Below are positions 37,141 to 45,661 of a DNA stretch of 64,000 bases, piece by piece; position 1 is the stretch's first letter; each line of letters opens with the position of its first letter. The stretch spans positions 434,001-498,000 of the forward strand of contig NZ_JAUDRH010000002.1 of the NCBI RefSeq assembly GCF_030381805.1, in the 5' to 3' direction. Below the pieces are notes generated by a model. That model did no database searches. It was not told the origin of the DNA and saw only the letters and a list, made by a program, of their open reading frames with translations. The position numbers and the translations under genes are program-made. This DNA is from Chlorogloeopsis sp. ULAP01 (GTDB taxonomy: Bacteria; Cyanobacteriota; Cyanobacteriia; Cyanobacteriales; Nostocaceae).

Positions 37141-37487
37141 ATTTTAAAAGTTCGTTGCAGTTAATAATTAGTCATATTTAATAATCTTCGCAGAAATATT
37201 TTTACTTCTCTTTTGGCTTTTGATGAAATCTCAAAAAGTGTGTTAAAAATTTGGTCATTTGCATTGTAATACTATTTCACGAAAAGGCTGATATGGATGT
37301 ACCCCACCGCCTACGGCACCTCCCCTTACTAAGGGGAGGTTGGGAGGGGTTGAATATGAATCACTCAAAAAGTGAAATGGTATAAGCAATGGTTGATTGA
37401 ATTGTATTTTTACATTCAAAAAAATCAAAATAGCTGCTCTAACAAACTTAAAGAAATTCAAACTATATAAATCAACAGGGTAGTTTT
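37141..37487. other. Intergenic with hairpin repeat
   Basis: A CCTCCCCTTA/TAAGGGGAGG hairpin at about 37318-37343 lies in a word series (ACCCCACCGCC, GGGAGGGGTTG). It resembles the repeat near 43630. No gene seen. Confidence 0.5.
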
Positions 37488-39350
37488 ATGACAGTAGCAG
37501 TCCTACAGGAAGATTTACAATTTATAGCGCAAATTTTGCAAGAACAGCTGCGGGCAGAAATTCCCTCTGGTGACTTCTTCCAAGTAAAGTGTGCAGTCAA
37601 AAACGATCAGATCTTGATTTTGGTTCAACATCCAGACGCTGTAACACCTGATACTGAAATTGTTTTTGCGGTGCTTGAGGAGGCACTATATTCACTACCA
37701 ACCCACCGGGAGCAGCAGGTAGAACTCTTTTTGAGAGTAGCTGGAGTGAAATTACCTTACACGAAACGTTCCTTAATATGGAGTAATGCTAATCCACAGG
37801 AAATTAGAGAAGAATCTACGAGTGAACAAGTAGAAGTAATAGAAATATTGCAAGAAAAAGATGAGATGGAAAGTTCTCCAGCAATTTCTACTTCCAACTC
37901 CCACCCAAATCAACAGTTGTTACTCTCCAGTACTCCTGATTCCAAGCCAACACAACTGCAATTTCCTCCAATCACAGATATTCCTGTTGATGATGTTGAT
38001 CAACAACAGGAGGAGCAATTTGATCCAATGGCAGGTGCGCCCGATTTTTCCTCCTATACAAAGCTCAAACAGAGAAGACAAATCCAAACTATTGTGTTAG
38101 GCGTATTTGCGATCGCTATTGCAGGTTTCGGTGGGGGAGCTTACTTGTTGACTCGCCCTTGTGTGATCTCTGAATGTAAAGAAATACAAACTGCACAAAA
38201 TTTACAAAACTCATTGCGCCAATTAATCCGCAGCGTTAAATCTGAGCAAGAATTGACAAATATTCAACAGCAACTTTTGACAGCAAGTGTACAATTAGAG
38301 GTTATTCCTAGTTGGTCGCCACGTCATCAACAAGCAGAAACACTGGCAGCAAATCTATCTACACATTCAGAAATGATTACTCAAGTTGTCAAGGCTTTTG
38401 AGAATGGTTCATTTGCGATACAAAAAAATCAAGCCCCAGCCAAAAGTATTGAAGAATTAAGAACTAGACAGCAGCAATGGCGGCAGGCGATCGCGCCATT
38501 AGAGGCTATTAATGGCAATAATGAACTATATAGCTTAGTACAACCAAAATTAGCGGTTTATCGCACCAAACTGCAAGCACTGAACCAGCAATTGCTTGTG
38601 GAAGAAAAATGGCTCAAACAACTAGCAACTGCAAAAGATACAGCTTACGCCACAATACAACGGGAATCTACAGCCAAATCGTTATTAGAATTGCAAAAAG
38701 TCCAAGCTAATTGGCAGATGGCAGTTAACATATTAAGTTCCATTCCCCAATCTAGCTCTATACATCCAGAAGCACAAAAACTTTTAGTAGAATATAAACC
38801 CAAACTAGCAACTGCACGCGATCGTGCCACTAAACAACTATTAACAGCCAAAAGTTATCAGCAAGCCGTTAACGCTGCCAAAATCGCTAAACAAAACGAG
38901 AAACAAAATCAATGGCAGGCGGCTGTATCTCATTGGAAGCAGGCTTTAACTATCGTCAAGCAAATCAATCAAGATAGTTTGTACTACAACCAAGCTCAAA
39001 GTTTAATCGAACCTTATTCAAACTCCCTTAGCCAAGCAGAAGAAAAACTCGAAGCTGCCAACTTTTTACAGCAGATCCGCGCCGACTTAGAAAAAACCTG
39101 TGGTGGCGAAATTCGAGTCTGTTCCTTTAGCGTCACAGAGCGAGAAATCCTTGTCCGCATTACTCCAGAATATGAACAAGCACTAAATATCAGCTTGAAT
39201 CAAAGGGATCAAAATAATGTTGCCACTGTTACAAGTCACTTACAAAGTTTACAGCAAGCTCTAGAGGTAATTGGTGATAACGCAAAATTGGCAGTGATTG
39301 TCTTTGATGCCCAAGGTAATCAAATTCACAGCCATATGCCAGGAGGTTAA
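37488..39350 (+). CDS. Large single-pass membrane protein with coiled coils, function unknown
   Basis: 620 residues. Residues 1-95 form a compact domain (VLQEDLQFIAQILQEQLRAE, QHPDAVTPDTEIVFAVLEEA) of unknown family. A Ser/Gln-rich acidic linker leads to one membrane span at about 205-223 (TIVLGVFAIAIAGFGGGAYL). The C-terminal 380 residues are long Gln/Glu-rich helices with repeated QQW-x-AI / NWQMAV spacing, then a small Cys-containing C-terminal domain (GGEIRVCSFSVTEREILVRI). The coiled-coil portion probably lies outside the cytoplasm. Composition and codon use look genuine; no function can be given. Confidence 0.65.
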   Translation: MTVAVLQEDLQFIAQILQEQLRAEIPSGDFFQVKCAVKNDQILILVQHPDAVTPDTEIVFAVLEEALYSLPTHREQQVELFLRVAGVKLPYTKRSLIWSNANPQEIREESTSEQVEVIEILQEKDEMESSPAISTSNSHPNQQLLLSSTPDSKPTQLQFPPITDIPVDDVDQQQEEQFDPMAGAPDFSSYTKLKQRRQIQTIVLGVFAIAIAGFGGGAYLLTRPCVISECKEIQTAQNLQNSLRQLIRSVKSEQELTNIQQQLLTASVQLEVIPSWSPRHQQAETLAANLSTHSEMITQVVKAFENGSFAIQKNQAPAKSIEELRTRQQQWRQAIAPLEAINGNNELYSLVQPKLAVYRTKLQALNQQLLVEEKWLKQLATAKDTAYATIQRESTAKSLLELQKVQANWQMAVNILSSIPQSSSIHPEAQKLLVEYKPKLATARDRATKQLLTAKSYQQAVNAAKIAKQNEKQNQWQAAVSHWKQALTIVKQINQDSLYYNQAQSLIEPYSNSLSQAEEKLEAANFLQQIRADLEKTCGGEIRVCSFSVTEREILVRITPEYEQALNISLNQRDQNNVATVTSHLQSLQQALEVIGDNAKLAVIVFDAQGNQIHSHMPGG

Positions 39351-39361
39351 GTGGAAAAACC

Positions 39362-40138
39362 CTATCTAATTAACTGGGCGGCGGAGTTAAAAAATAAACG
39401 GCTCAGTCCCTTTGTTAATAAAATGATTGTCAGCAAGTTAGCAAAAGCGATCGCAAACATAAACAAAATTTGGTAGGATACGGCATCAAGAGCACTTACC
39501 TCACTCAACAGTTGTCCGGCGACAAACCCTGGTATAGTAACCATGCCAATGATTGCCATTTGATTGAGCGTGGGAATTAAGCCAGCGCGAATAGCCTCTT
39601 GACGATACCGTGCCACTGCAAGCTCTGGAGTGGCACCCAAACTCAAATGAGTTTCGATTTCTACCTGGTTATTATTCATAGCACTGACAAACCTTTCTCC
39701 GGCGATCGCTGCTGCATTCATCGCATTACCCAAGACTATTCCAGCCAGGGGAATTAGATACTGTGGTTCGTACCATCTATTTGGTTGCACAATTACAAGA
39801 TTGGTGTAAACCACCGTTAAAACTGTACTGACTAAAATTGAACCCCACACTAAAGGTAAAACTTGCGGTATTTTTTGAGTGATGCGATTTCGTGCGACGA
39901 TAGCTGTAATCGTTAGCAATACACCTAGAAACACCAAAATACCCCAGACATTGTCAAAAGCAAAGATGAAATCTAAAACGTATCCCAATACTGCTAATTG
40001 TAGGATGGTTCTGCCAGCAGCCAAAACTAAGTTAAGTTCTAGTCCGATTCTTTCCCAAGCCGATAAACCAATCGTTATAACTATTAATGCGGTAGCACTA
40101 ACCAAATCAACAAAATCCAGATTAATTAGTTTCTGCAT
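39362..40138 (-). CDS. fetB: FetB-type ABC transporter permease (UPF0014)
   Basis: 258 residues with about seven membrane helices. The family pattern is clear: LAAGRTILQLAVLGYVLDFI, LVWGSILVSTVLTVVYTNLV, GNAMNAAAIAGERF, HLSLGATPELAVARYRQEAI and PTLNQMAIIGMVTIPGFVAG. In E. coli FetAB exports iron and eases peroxide stress. The ATPase FetA is not adjacent here, which is common in split loci. The gene stops 12 bases from the convergent coiled-coil gene. Confidence 0.85.
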   Translation of the reverse strand: MQKLINLDFVDLVSATALIVITIGLSAWERIGLELNLVLAAGRTILQLAVLGYVLDFIFAFDNVWGILVFLGVLLTITAIVARNRITQKIPQVLPLVWGSILVSTVLTVVYTNLVIVQPNRWYEPQYLIPLAGIVLGNAMNAAAIAGERFVSAMNNNQVEIETHLSLGATPELAVARYRQEAIRAGLIPTLNQMAIIGMVTIPGFVAGQLLSEVSALDAVSYQILFMFAIAFANLLTIILLTKGLSRLFFNSAAQLIR

Positions 40139-40681
40139 AAATCTTTTACTTTGTTAGTTATTATTTTGGTAGTAGTTTTTGATTAACTACTAACTACTGT
40201 ACGGGCGGGCTGAGAAGATAAATTATCAGTTGAAACGGAAAGATTATCAACAAAATACGCCCCTACTAACTAACTATTTTTTGTGGAAATTGCCAGTATC
40301 CTAGAAAATTTAATCATAGATATTGGCTCTTTTGTTGAGATTATCTTTTAGCCAGTTATTAATAGCCTACCAAGAATCAGAATGCAAAATTTCACTGAGC
40401 TTCTAAATCATTTATGACAAATTTTTCAAGACACTTCCAATGAAAAATTTTTCATCATCAAGCATAAAAATCTCTTTCCCTATACCCTATACCCTGTCCC
40501 CTGTAGCCTGTCTCCTATTTTCAAGACAGATATGTGATGGTGTAAATTCTGCCACTCTGCTAGTAGCAGTAGTAAAACTCTTGAGGTAGTCTATTAGAAC
40601 ATTTAGCAGTAGCTATTTGATTCACAGTCAATCAGCAAATATCCAGCATAGGCTTCTATTTTGACATAAAATCACGAACTC
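40139..40681. other. Intergenic, no gene recognised
   Basis: AT-rich with short repeats (CCCTATACCCTATACCCTGT near 40477). The promoter of the aminotransferase gene must lie here; no operator recognised. Confidence 0.4.
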
Positions 40682-41806
40682 ATGATTAAAAGTGAAATTT
40701 CCATTCCTGCGTTTGATATTAAACAGCAATACACCACGATTGAAGCAGAAGTGAGTGCAGCTGTATTGGATGTTCTGGCTTCGGGTCGTTATATTGGTGG
40801 TTCAGTAGTAGAGGGCTTTGAACAAAAGTTTGCTGCTTATACTGGTGTGAGTGAATGTGTCGCCTGTAATTCTGGTACTGACGCACTATATTTAGCACTC
40901 AGAGCTTTTAACATTGGTAAGGGTGATGAAGTTATTACAACGCCTTTCACTTTTATCGCTACATCTGAAGTCATTAGTGCAGTAGGTGCAAAACCTGTAT
41001 TTGTTGATATTGATGCCACTACATTTAATTTGGATTTACAGCAAGTAGCCGCAGCAATTACACCTAATACTAAGGCAATTATCCCAGTTCATCTATTCGG
41101 ACAACCTGTGGATATGACTGTATTGATGGGTATAGCTCAAGCTCACAATCTTGTCGTCATTGAAGATTGCGCCCAATCAACAGGAGCAAGCTGGGATCAG
41201 CAAAAGTTAGGTAGCATAGGACATATCGGTTGTTTTAGCTTTTACCCTACCAAAAATCTCGGTGGTTGCGGCGATGGTGGAGCGATCACAACAAACGATC
41301 CAGAAATAGCTGCCAAGTTACGGATACTCAAAGAGCATGGTCAAAAAACTCGTTATATATATGAAGATATTGGTATAAATAGCCGTTTGGATGCAATCCA
41401 AGCGGCTATTCTACAAATAAAACTACGTTATCTGGATATTTGGAATCAGCAACGACAGGCGATCGCGTCTCGCTATCATCAATTTATCAATCAAGTTCCT
41501 GGTATTATTGCACCCCAGGAATTAGCTGGAGGTGAAGGAGTTTGGAACCAGTATACAATTCGCGTCCTGAACGATAAACGTGACTTGGTACGCTCTCAAC
41601 TCCAAGAACGAGGTGTAAATACAATGATTTACTATCCTCGTCCTTTGCATTTACAGCCTGTATATACAAGCCTGGGATATCAAACAGGACAATTGTCAAT
41701 AGCAGAACAAGCCTCACAAGAGGTTCTTTCCTTGCCCATGTTCCCCGAACTTTCTCTTGAAGAGCAAGATCAGGTGATTTATAGCCTTAAGGATTGCTTG
41801 AGTTAG
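40682..41806 (+). CDS. DegT/DnrJ/EryC1/StrS-family PLP aminotransferase
   Basis: 374 residues. N-terminal IPAFDIKQQYTTIEAEV, then GSVVEGFEQKFAAYTGV, CNSGTDALYLALRAF, VITTPFTFIATSEVISAVGA, VIEDCAQSTGA. The PLP lysine lies in SFYPTKNLGGCGDGGAI. These enzymes transaminate nucleotide-linked keto-sugars to amino sugars for surface polysaccharides. The exact sugar cannot be told. No sugar-biosynthetic neighbours are present, though wecB lies 26 kb away. Confidence 0.9.
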   Translation: MIKSEISIPAFDIKQQYTTIEAEVSAAVLDVLASGRYIGGSVVEGFEQKFAAYTGVSECVACNSGTDALYLALRAFNIGKGDEVITTPFTFIATSEVISAVGAKPVFVDIDATTFNLDLQQVAAAITPNTKAIIPVHLFGQPVDMTVLMGIAQAHNLVVIEDCAQSTGASWDQQKLGSIGHIGCFSFYPTKNLGGCGDGGAITTNDPEIAAKLRILKEHGQKTRYIYEDIGINSRLDAIQAAILQIKLRYLDIWNQQRQAIASRYHQFINQVPGIIAPQELAGGEGVWNQYTIRVLNDKRDLVRSQLQERGVNTMIYYPRPLHLQPVYTSLGYQTGQLSIAEQASQEVLSLPMFPELSLEEQDQVIYSLKDCLS

Positions 41807-41876
41807 AGAGATTGGGTATTCAGTTACCAGTTATCAGTTAACATCAATAGCCCTGATAACTGTTAACTGTTTTCTG

Positions 41877-42629
41877 TTAACTGATGAAGTCTCTAACCTC
41901 TACACAAGTTGCCAGGGCTTCTACTAAACCGCGAACAGCAGCAATCATTGCCACTTCACTATTGAGTTGGTTGATGGCAGAACCAACACCAACTCCAGCA
42001 GCACCAGCAGCGATCGCCAACGGTGCGGTGACACTAGAAATTCCAGAAGCACACAATACTGGTACTGAAACTGCACGAGAAATTTCATAAGCAGCTGCTA
42101 AGGTGGGAGCAGCTTTTTCAATTAAGCCCAAACTGCCAGGGTGAGTTGGGTTGCTGCTAGTACCACCCTCGGTTTGGATGATATCTGCACCAGCTTTAAC
42201 TAATTCTTCTGCTAACTGTACTTGTCGATCCAGTGTCAGGATGTGGGGAACAGTTACAGATAAGGTAATTTCTGGTAGCAAAGCGCGGGTTTGGTAAGTC
42301 AGTGCTAAAACTTCCTCCGCCTCAAATTTCCGTCCTTGGGCATAAAAAGAATCGAAATTACCGATTTCAATTAAATCTGCACCCTTGTCTACAGCTTGAA
42401 CAAACTTTTCTGGATCTACCGCAGATACACAAATAGGTAAATTTGTCAAGCTTTTAGCTAATTTTATGAGGGTTGGATCAGCAGCAATATCGATAAAAGT
42501 AGCACCACCGTAGTGTGCGGCTTTGACGGTGGCAGCAACGCTGTTGGTGTCAAAGTTATTCAAACCGCTGATAACTTTGAGGGCGCAGCGGTTAGCAAAT
42601 GCATATTGGAGAGTAGGATGCATTGTCAT
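41877..42629 (-). CDS. DUF561 TIM-barrel protein
   Basis: 250 residues, a conserved protein of cyanobacteria and plastids with a predicted TIM barrel: CALKVISGLNNFDTNSVAAT, GATFIDIAADPTL, GADLIEIGNFDSFYAQGR, GADIIQTEGG and APLAIAAGAAGVGVGSAINQ. The GxGVGSAI segment resembles a phosphate-binding loop of flavin or nucleotide barrels. The function is unknown. Start ATG at 42629. Confidence 0.88.
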   Translation of the reverse strand: MTMHPTLQYAFANRCALKVISGLNNFDTNSVAATVKAAHYGGATFIDIAADPTLIKLAKSLTNLPICVSAVDPEKFVQAVDKGADLIEIGNFDSFYAQGRKFEAEEVLALTYQTRALLPEITLSVTVPHILTLDRQVQLAEELVKAGADIIQTEGGTSSNPTHPGSLGLIEKAAPTLAAAYEISRAVSVPVLCASGISSVTAPLAIAAGAAGVGVGSAINQLNSEVAMIAAVRGLVEALATCVEVRDFIS

Positions 42630-42743
42630 GGTTTATGTGGTCAATCTACGAAAATCGCAAATAACGATTATTCTAGCGTTCTCCTGTTACCTCTTAGCCT
42701 ACTTTATACATTTAGCCAAACCGCGATTTTCTCGTATTTAAAT

Positions 42744-42935
42744 TTATGCTGGCAAAAATGAAACGTTTGCAGAAACTACCTTCCATCCCTTTGGCAGCCT
42801 ATCCCACATTTGACTTTGTCGCCCCAAACGCTCCACACCGTCAACAACTCGGTGAAACTCTAAAGTCACTGCTGCCGCATCTGAATCTATATTTAAATTT
42901 GTTAAACGTTTTAGTTTTCCCAAGTGGTTCACCAT
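42744..42935 (-). pseudogene. Remnant of an AtzH-like (DUF3225/SnoaL-fold) gene, C-terminus
   Basis: Minus-strand residues LTNLNIDSDAAAVTLEFHRV, then GVERLGRQSQMWDRLPKGWK and VVSANVS match the C-terminus of AtzH-like NTF2-fold proteins found beside amidases. The frame stays open upstream only through sequence that does not fit the family, so the N-terminal half is missing or replaced. Confidence 0.5.
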
Positions 42936-43017
42936 GCAAATATAGATTACTGAAAGCTGACATACAAATTTATCTTGGTTTGGCAAACCACTAGGGCAAA
43001 AAAATGTTGTTAAGATT

Positions 43018-43299
43018 TTAAGTCTCAAAGAGTGAAGGTGTGGTGAATTGTGGAGTGCTGACTGGTGGAGTAACTACGGTAACTTCTCTGTGTACAGCTT
43101 TATTTACGAAGTAAGTAACTCCTCGATACATTAATTTCTGGGTTACTCGTGTTGCAAGAATATCCATCGGCTTAGGATTAGGATTGACACTATAAACAAT
43201 CCCACGGTAAATCATGTCAGAAGCTGGTTTAAATTCACTATTGCTTGCAGATTTTGTTGGATCGTATTCGTAGCTAGCGCCGCGATAGTAAAGTTTCAT
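43018..43299 (-). CDS. DUF4278 domain protein
   Basis: 93 residues. The hallmark MKLYYRGASYEYDP at the N-terminus and repeats of (M)YRGIVYSV and LMYRGVTYFV identify DUF4278, a small family almost confined to cyanobacteria. An AGGA ribosome site precedes the ATG at 43299, so the longer upstream frame is not used. The function is unknown. Confidence 0.88.
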   Translation of the reverse strand: MKLYYRGASYEYDPTKSASNSEFKPASDMIYRGIVYSVNPNPKPMDILATRVTQKLMYRGVTYFVNKAVHREVTVVTPPVSTPQFTTPSLFET

Positions 43300-43913
43300 A
43301 AAGTTGATTATCCTCGTAAATACACGCTTATCAGCCAAATCAGGCTCGATATTGAGCTACAAGCTTATAATTGGTTTTTACGGAAATCTTTCCAGAAAAA
43401 AGCAGAATTAAGAAAATACAGCAGATTTCAACTTCGTGAGGTACAGAAATACCCCACCCGCGAAGACAGCGCACCCTCACGCCAGGTGACGCCAGGTGCT
43501 ACCCTGCGAAAAGCCGCCCTCCGGGCGTCTACAACGCGCTTAACCCGACGCCAGGTGACGCCAGGTGCTACCCTGCGGGAAGCCGCCCTCTGGGCGTCTA
43601 CAACGCGCTTAACCCGTCCACCGCACTGGCTCCCCTTGCCAAGGGGAGGCTTAGGGAGGGGTGTACCTCATGTACTTGCAAAACGCTGTATTGACTTGAG
43701 AGCGATCGTGCAAAGGAGGCGATCGCTTCTAAATATTTGTAGCTTGAGCGAAACTGAGCAATTTAAACCCGCTCTTGCTAATACAATTCTTTTCTAGAAT
43801 GCATTTATTTTATAGCGGCAAGAGAAAAATACCATCTGCCGCCAGAGAGTTTCGCGCAATGGTCTTCTATTTGTAGACTTGTTTTATCGATTCCATAAAA
43901 GAGAGTGACAACC
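43300..43913. other. Repeat-dense spacer upstream of dps
   Basis: Holds a copy of the AAAATACAGCAGATTTCAA repeat shared with 8239, the 69-bp tandem pair, a CTCCCC/GGGGAG hairpin and two HIP1-related sites. AAGAGAG just before the dps ATG is the ribosome site. No gene. Confidence 0.5.
43479..43616. repeat. 69-bp tandem duplication of a GC-rich element
   Basis: Two copies (43479-43547 and 43548-43616) differ at three positions. Each starts with the 10-mer ACGCCAGGTG twice and contains GCCGCCCTCCGGGCGTCTAC and AACGCGCTTAACCCG. Relatives occur near 26443 and 53064. The following CTCCCCTT/AAGGGGAG hairpin (about 43631-43648) belongs to another repeat family also seen near 37318. Confidence 0.8.
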
Positions 43914-44480
43914 ATGAGCACAAATAAACTGTCATCACGCCTTTATCCAAGCCGCATCGATCTTCCTGCCGATGCACGCACCAAAATTGTTGAACTTCTC
44001 AACCAAACTCTGGCAGCGACTTTAGATCTCAAAACTCAAGTAAAGCAGGCGCACTGGAATGTCAAAGGAGCCGACTTCTATCAACTGCATGAAATGTTTG
44101 ATGAAATGGCAGGTGAACTAGAAGAATACATTGATATGGTTGCGGAAAGAGTCACTGCTCTAGGTGGCTATGCTTGCGGTACAGCTCGCATGGCAGCTGC
44201 TAGCTCCATATTGCCAGAATATCCAACTGATATTTTAGAGAGCATGGAACACGTCACTGCTTTAGCAGAGCGCTTCGCATCCTACGCTAAACACATTAGA
44301 GAAGCGATCGATACAACCGATGAGTTAGGTGATGCTGATACAGCTGATCTTTATACTGAAGTTTCTCGCACAATTGACAAGCGACTGTGGTTCTTAGAAG
44401 CTCATTTACAACCAGCAGAAATTAAATCAGAAAATGGTGCTACAGCTGCTAAGAGTCAACAGAAAGTAGGTGTGAGATAA
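43914..44480 (+). CDS. dps: Dps-family ferritin-like DNA-protection protein
   Basis: 188 residues, a dodecameric mini-ferritin that stores iron and consumes H2O2. The ferroxidase-site segments are visible: LKTQVKQAHWNVKGADFYQL and LHEMFDEMAGELEEYIDMVA, with ERVTALGGYACGTARM. ATG at 43914 has AAGAGAG upstream and is preferred over the GTG at 43905. Two similar palindromes and a terminator hairpin follow. It neighbours a metal-resistance locus, consistent with metal or oxidative stress. Confidence 0.92.
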   Translation: MSTNKLSSRLYPSRIDLPADARTKIVELLNQTLAATLDLKTQVKQAHWNVKGADFYQLHEMFDEMAGELEEYIDMVAERVTALGGYACGTARMAAASSILPEYPTDILESMEHVTALAERFASYAKHIREAIDTTDELGDADTADLYTEVSRTIDKRLWFLEAHLQPAEIKSENGATAAKSQQKVGVR

Positions 44481-44575
44481 ACACAGGTAATATTTAAGTA
44501 ATTTTCGGGGCATAATATTACATCAGTTGAAGATAAGTCCGCCAAGAAATAATAAATTTTTTGGCTAAAAGCTAA

Positions 44576-44624
44576 AGTCAGTTAAAACTGACTAAGTAAG
44601 ATTTTCAGTCAGTGTAAACTGACT
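44576..44624. repeat. Two related palindromes downstream of dps
   Basis: AGTCAGTTAAAACTGACT (44576-44593) and AGTCAGTGTAAACTGACT (44607-44624), start-to-start 31 bases. They could form mRNA hairpins or be paired operator sites. Confidence 0.65.
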
Positions 44625-44634
44625 TGAACTATAA

Positions 44635-44662
44635 GCCTGGAATTGAAGTTCCAGGCGTTTTA
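44635..44662 (+). terminator. Terminator hairpin after dps
   Basis: GCCTGGAA (44635-44642) pairs with TTCCAGGC (44649-44656), followed by GTTTTATT. Confidence 0.65.
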
Positions 44663-44718
44663 TTGTAGTTCTAGGTTCACTTCAGCCTACAAGCTAAAGG
44701 TCTAAGGCTATTATAATC

Positions 44719-44773
44719 AAGCCTGCCTTTGCAGACTTTGTCTTATAGCCACACCTTTTAAGGTGTTGGCTAC
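44719..44773 (-). repeat. Dispersed palindromic (REP-like) element, copy 2
   Basis: On the minus strand: GTAGCCAACACCTTAAAAGG, TGTGGC, then GACAAAGTCTGCAAAGGCAG. It abuts the stop codon of the four-helix copper-protein gene. Confidence 0.7.
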
Positions 44774-45142
44774 TTATGCCCTTGCCATTGCCATTTGGCG
44801 ACAAGATTCAGCACAACGGCGGCACATATCAGCGCAAGCTTTCATTTGAGCATCATCACCCATGCGATCACAATCTTGAGCGCAACGCTCACACACTTCA
44901 GCACAAACGCCGCAGGTACGTGTGTGGAGTTCAGAAGTCCGAAGCATAAAATTAGCGCTAGTTTCACAAATTTCAGCGCAGTCGAGTAGTAACCGGATAT
45001 GAGATTGTTCTGCGTGATTGCCGCCTTTTTGTAAGCAGTATGTCACCGTATTCATGCAGATGCTATGGCAGTCTAAGCAGTTTTGAATGCACTCCTGCAT
45101 TCCTTGATTAACTTGGTTCAAAGTGAGTTGTTGTATAGCCAT
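44774..45142 (-). CDS. Four-helix-bundle Cys-rich copper-binding protein (DUF326)
   Basis: 122 residues with 16 cysteines at 18, 22, 25, 29, 36, 55, 59, 77, 80, 84, 87, 91, 103, 107, 110 and 114, many in CxxxC/CxxC spacing along helices (CIQNCLDCHSIC, CGVCAEVCERCAQDC). This is the Csp/DUF326 pattern: four-helix bundles lined with cysteines that store many Cu(I). No signal peptide, so probably a cytosolic store like Csp3. GGAGAAG precedes the ATG. An ATTTCAT direct repeat lies 127 bases upstream in the gap shared with the divergent DUF305 gene. Confidence 0.88.
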   Translation of the reverse strand: MAIQQLTLNQVNQGMQECIQNCLDCHSICMNTVTYCLQKGGNHAEQSHIRLLLDCAEICETSANFMLRTSELHTRTCGVCAEVCERCAQDCDRMGDDAQMKACADMCRRCAESCRQMAMARA

Positions 45143-45268
45143 GATCTCAACTTCTCCAATTGCTTAGGTTGACAGGCAAAATTGCCTTTAGCATCACCTT
45201 AAAAAGTTGTAAGTATGTTTGCCTCTCACTAATGGGGTAATAAAATTTCTACCGATAGAATAACCGGA

Positions 45269-45286
45269 ATTTCATGCCAATTTCAT
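45269..45286. promoter_or_regulatory. OmpR-type direct repeat, site A
   Basis: ATTTCAT-GCCA-ATTTCAT, 11-bp period, between the divergent Csp-like and DUF305 genes. Same pattern as sites at 45445, 46548 and 53209. Confidence 0.6.
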
Positions 45287-45444
45287 TTTTGTATGCATAA
45301 GTAAATCAACATACGTAAACTAAAACACAGAACCCCGATTTATCTAAAAAGTCAGGATTCTTACAATTCAAGATATTTATAGACAGTAAAAAATCAATCA
45401 TAATTTCAAATTGTTCAAAGAGAAAAGATTCACTAAAAACTAAG

Positions 45445-45462
45445 ATTTCATTTTAATTTCAT
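45445..45462 (+). promoter_or_regulatory. OmpR-type direct repeat, site B
   Basis: ATTTCAT-TTTA-ATTTCAT, followed by TTTTGTATGAAACACTAA. About 200 bases upstream of the first DUF305 gene. The following palindrome ACACTAAGCATTTAGTGT may be part of the site. Confidence 0.65.
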
Positions 45463-45609
45463 TTTTGTATGAAACACTAAGCATTTAGTGTCTAATAACG
45501 AGCTAGATAAATCACACAACGCTCGTCATGAAAATATCTTTTCTCTAGCCCCTAGCCTCTAGTTCCTAGCTCCTTTTTTCAAGACAGCTATTCTAATAGA
45601 ACATTGCAG

Positions 45610-45641
45610 TTGACACTCCAGTTAACTGGAGATTTCAAAAT
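45610..45641 (+). promoter_or_regulatory. MerR-type promoter/operator upstream of DUF305 gene 1
   Basis: TTGACA (-35) is followed by the perfect 16-bp palindrome CTCCAGTTAACTGGAG (45616-45631) and a TCAAAA/CAAAAT -10-like box at 19-20 bp spacing. An over-long spacer filled by a palindrome is the hallmark of MerR-family (CueR, ZntR) promoters. A GGAGAAGGA ribosome site follows. Confidence 0.6.
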
Positions 45642-45661
45642 GGAGAAGGAAAGTTCTGAGT

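Noticed and set aside
42746..42994. 82-residue plus-strand frame
   Set aside because: It overlaps the minus-strand AtzH-like remnant, whose sequence is family-like, so this frame is a shadow.
43479..43616. Tandem GC-rich repeats as a CRISPR array
   Set aside because: The units are adjacent 69-mers with no unique spacers.
43486..43797. 103-residue frame across the 69-bp repeats
   Set aside because: Repeated peptide simply follows the DNA repeat; not a gene.
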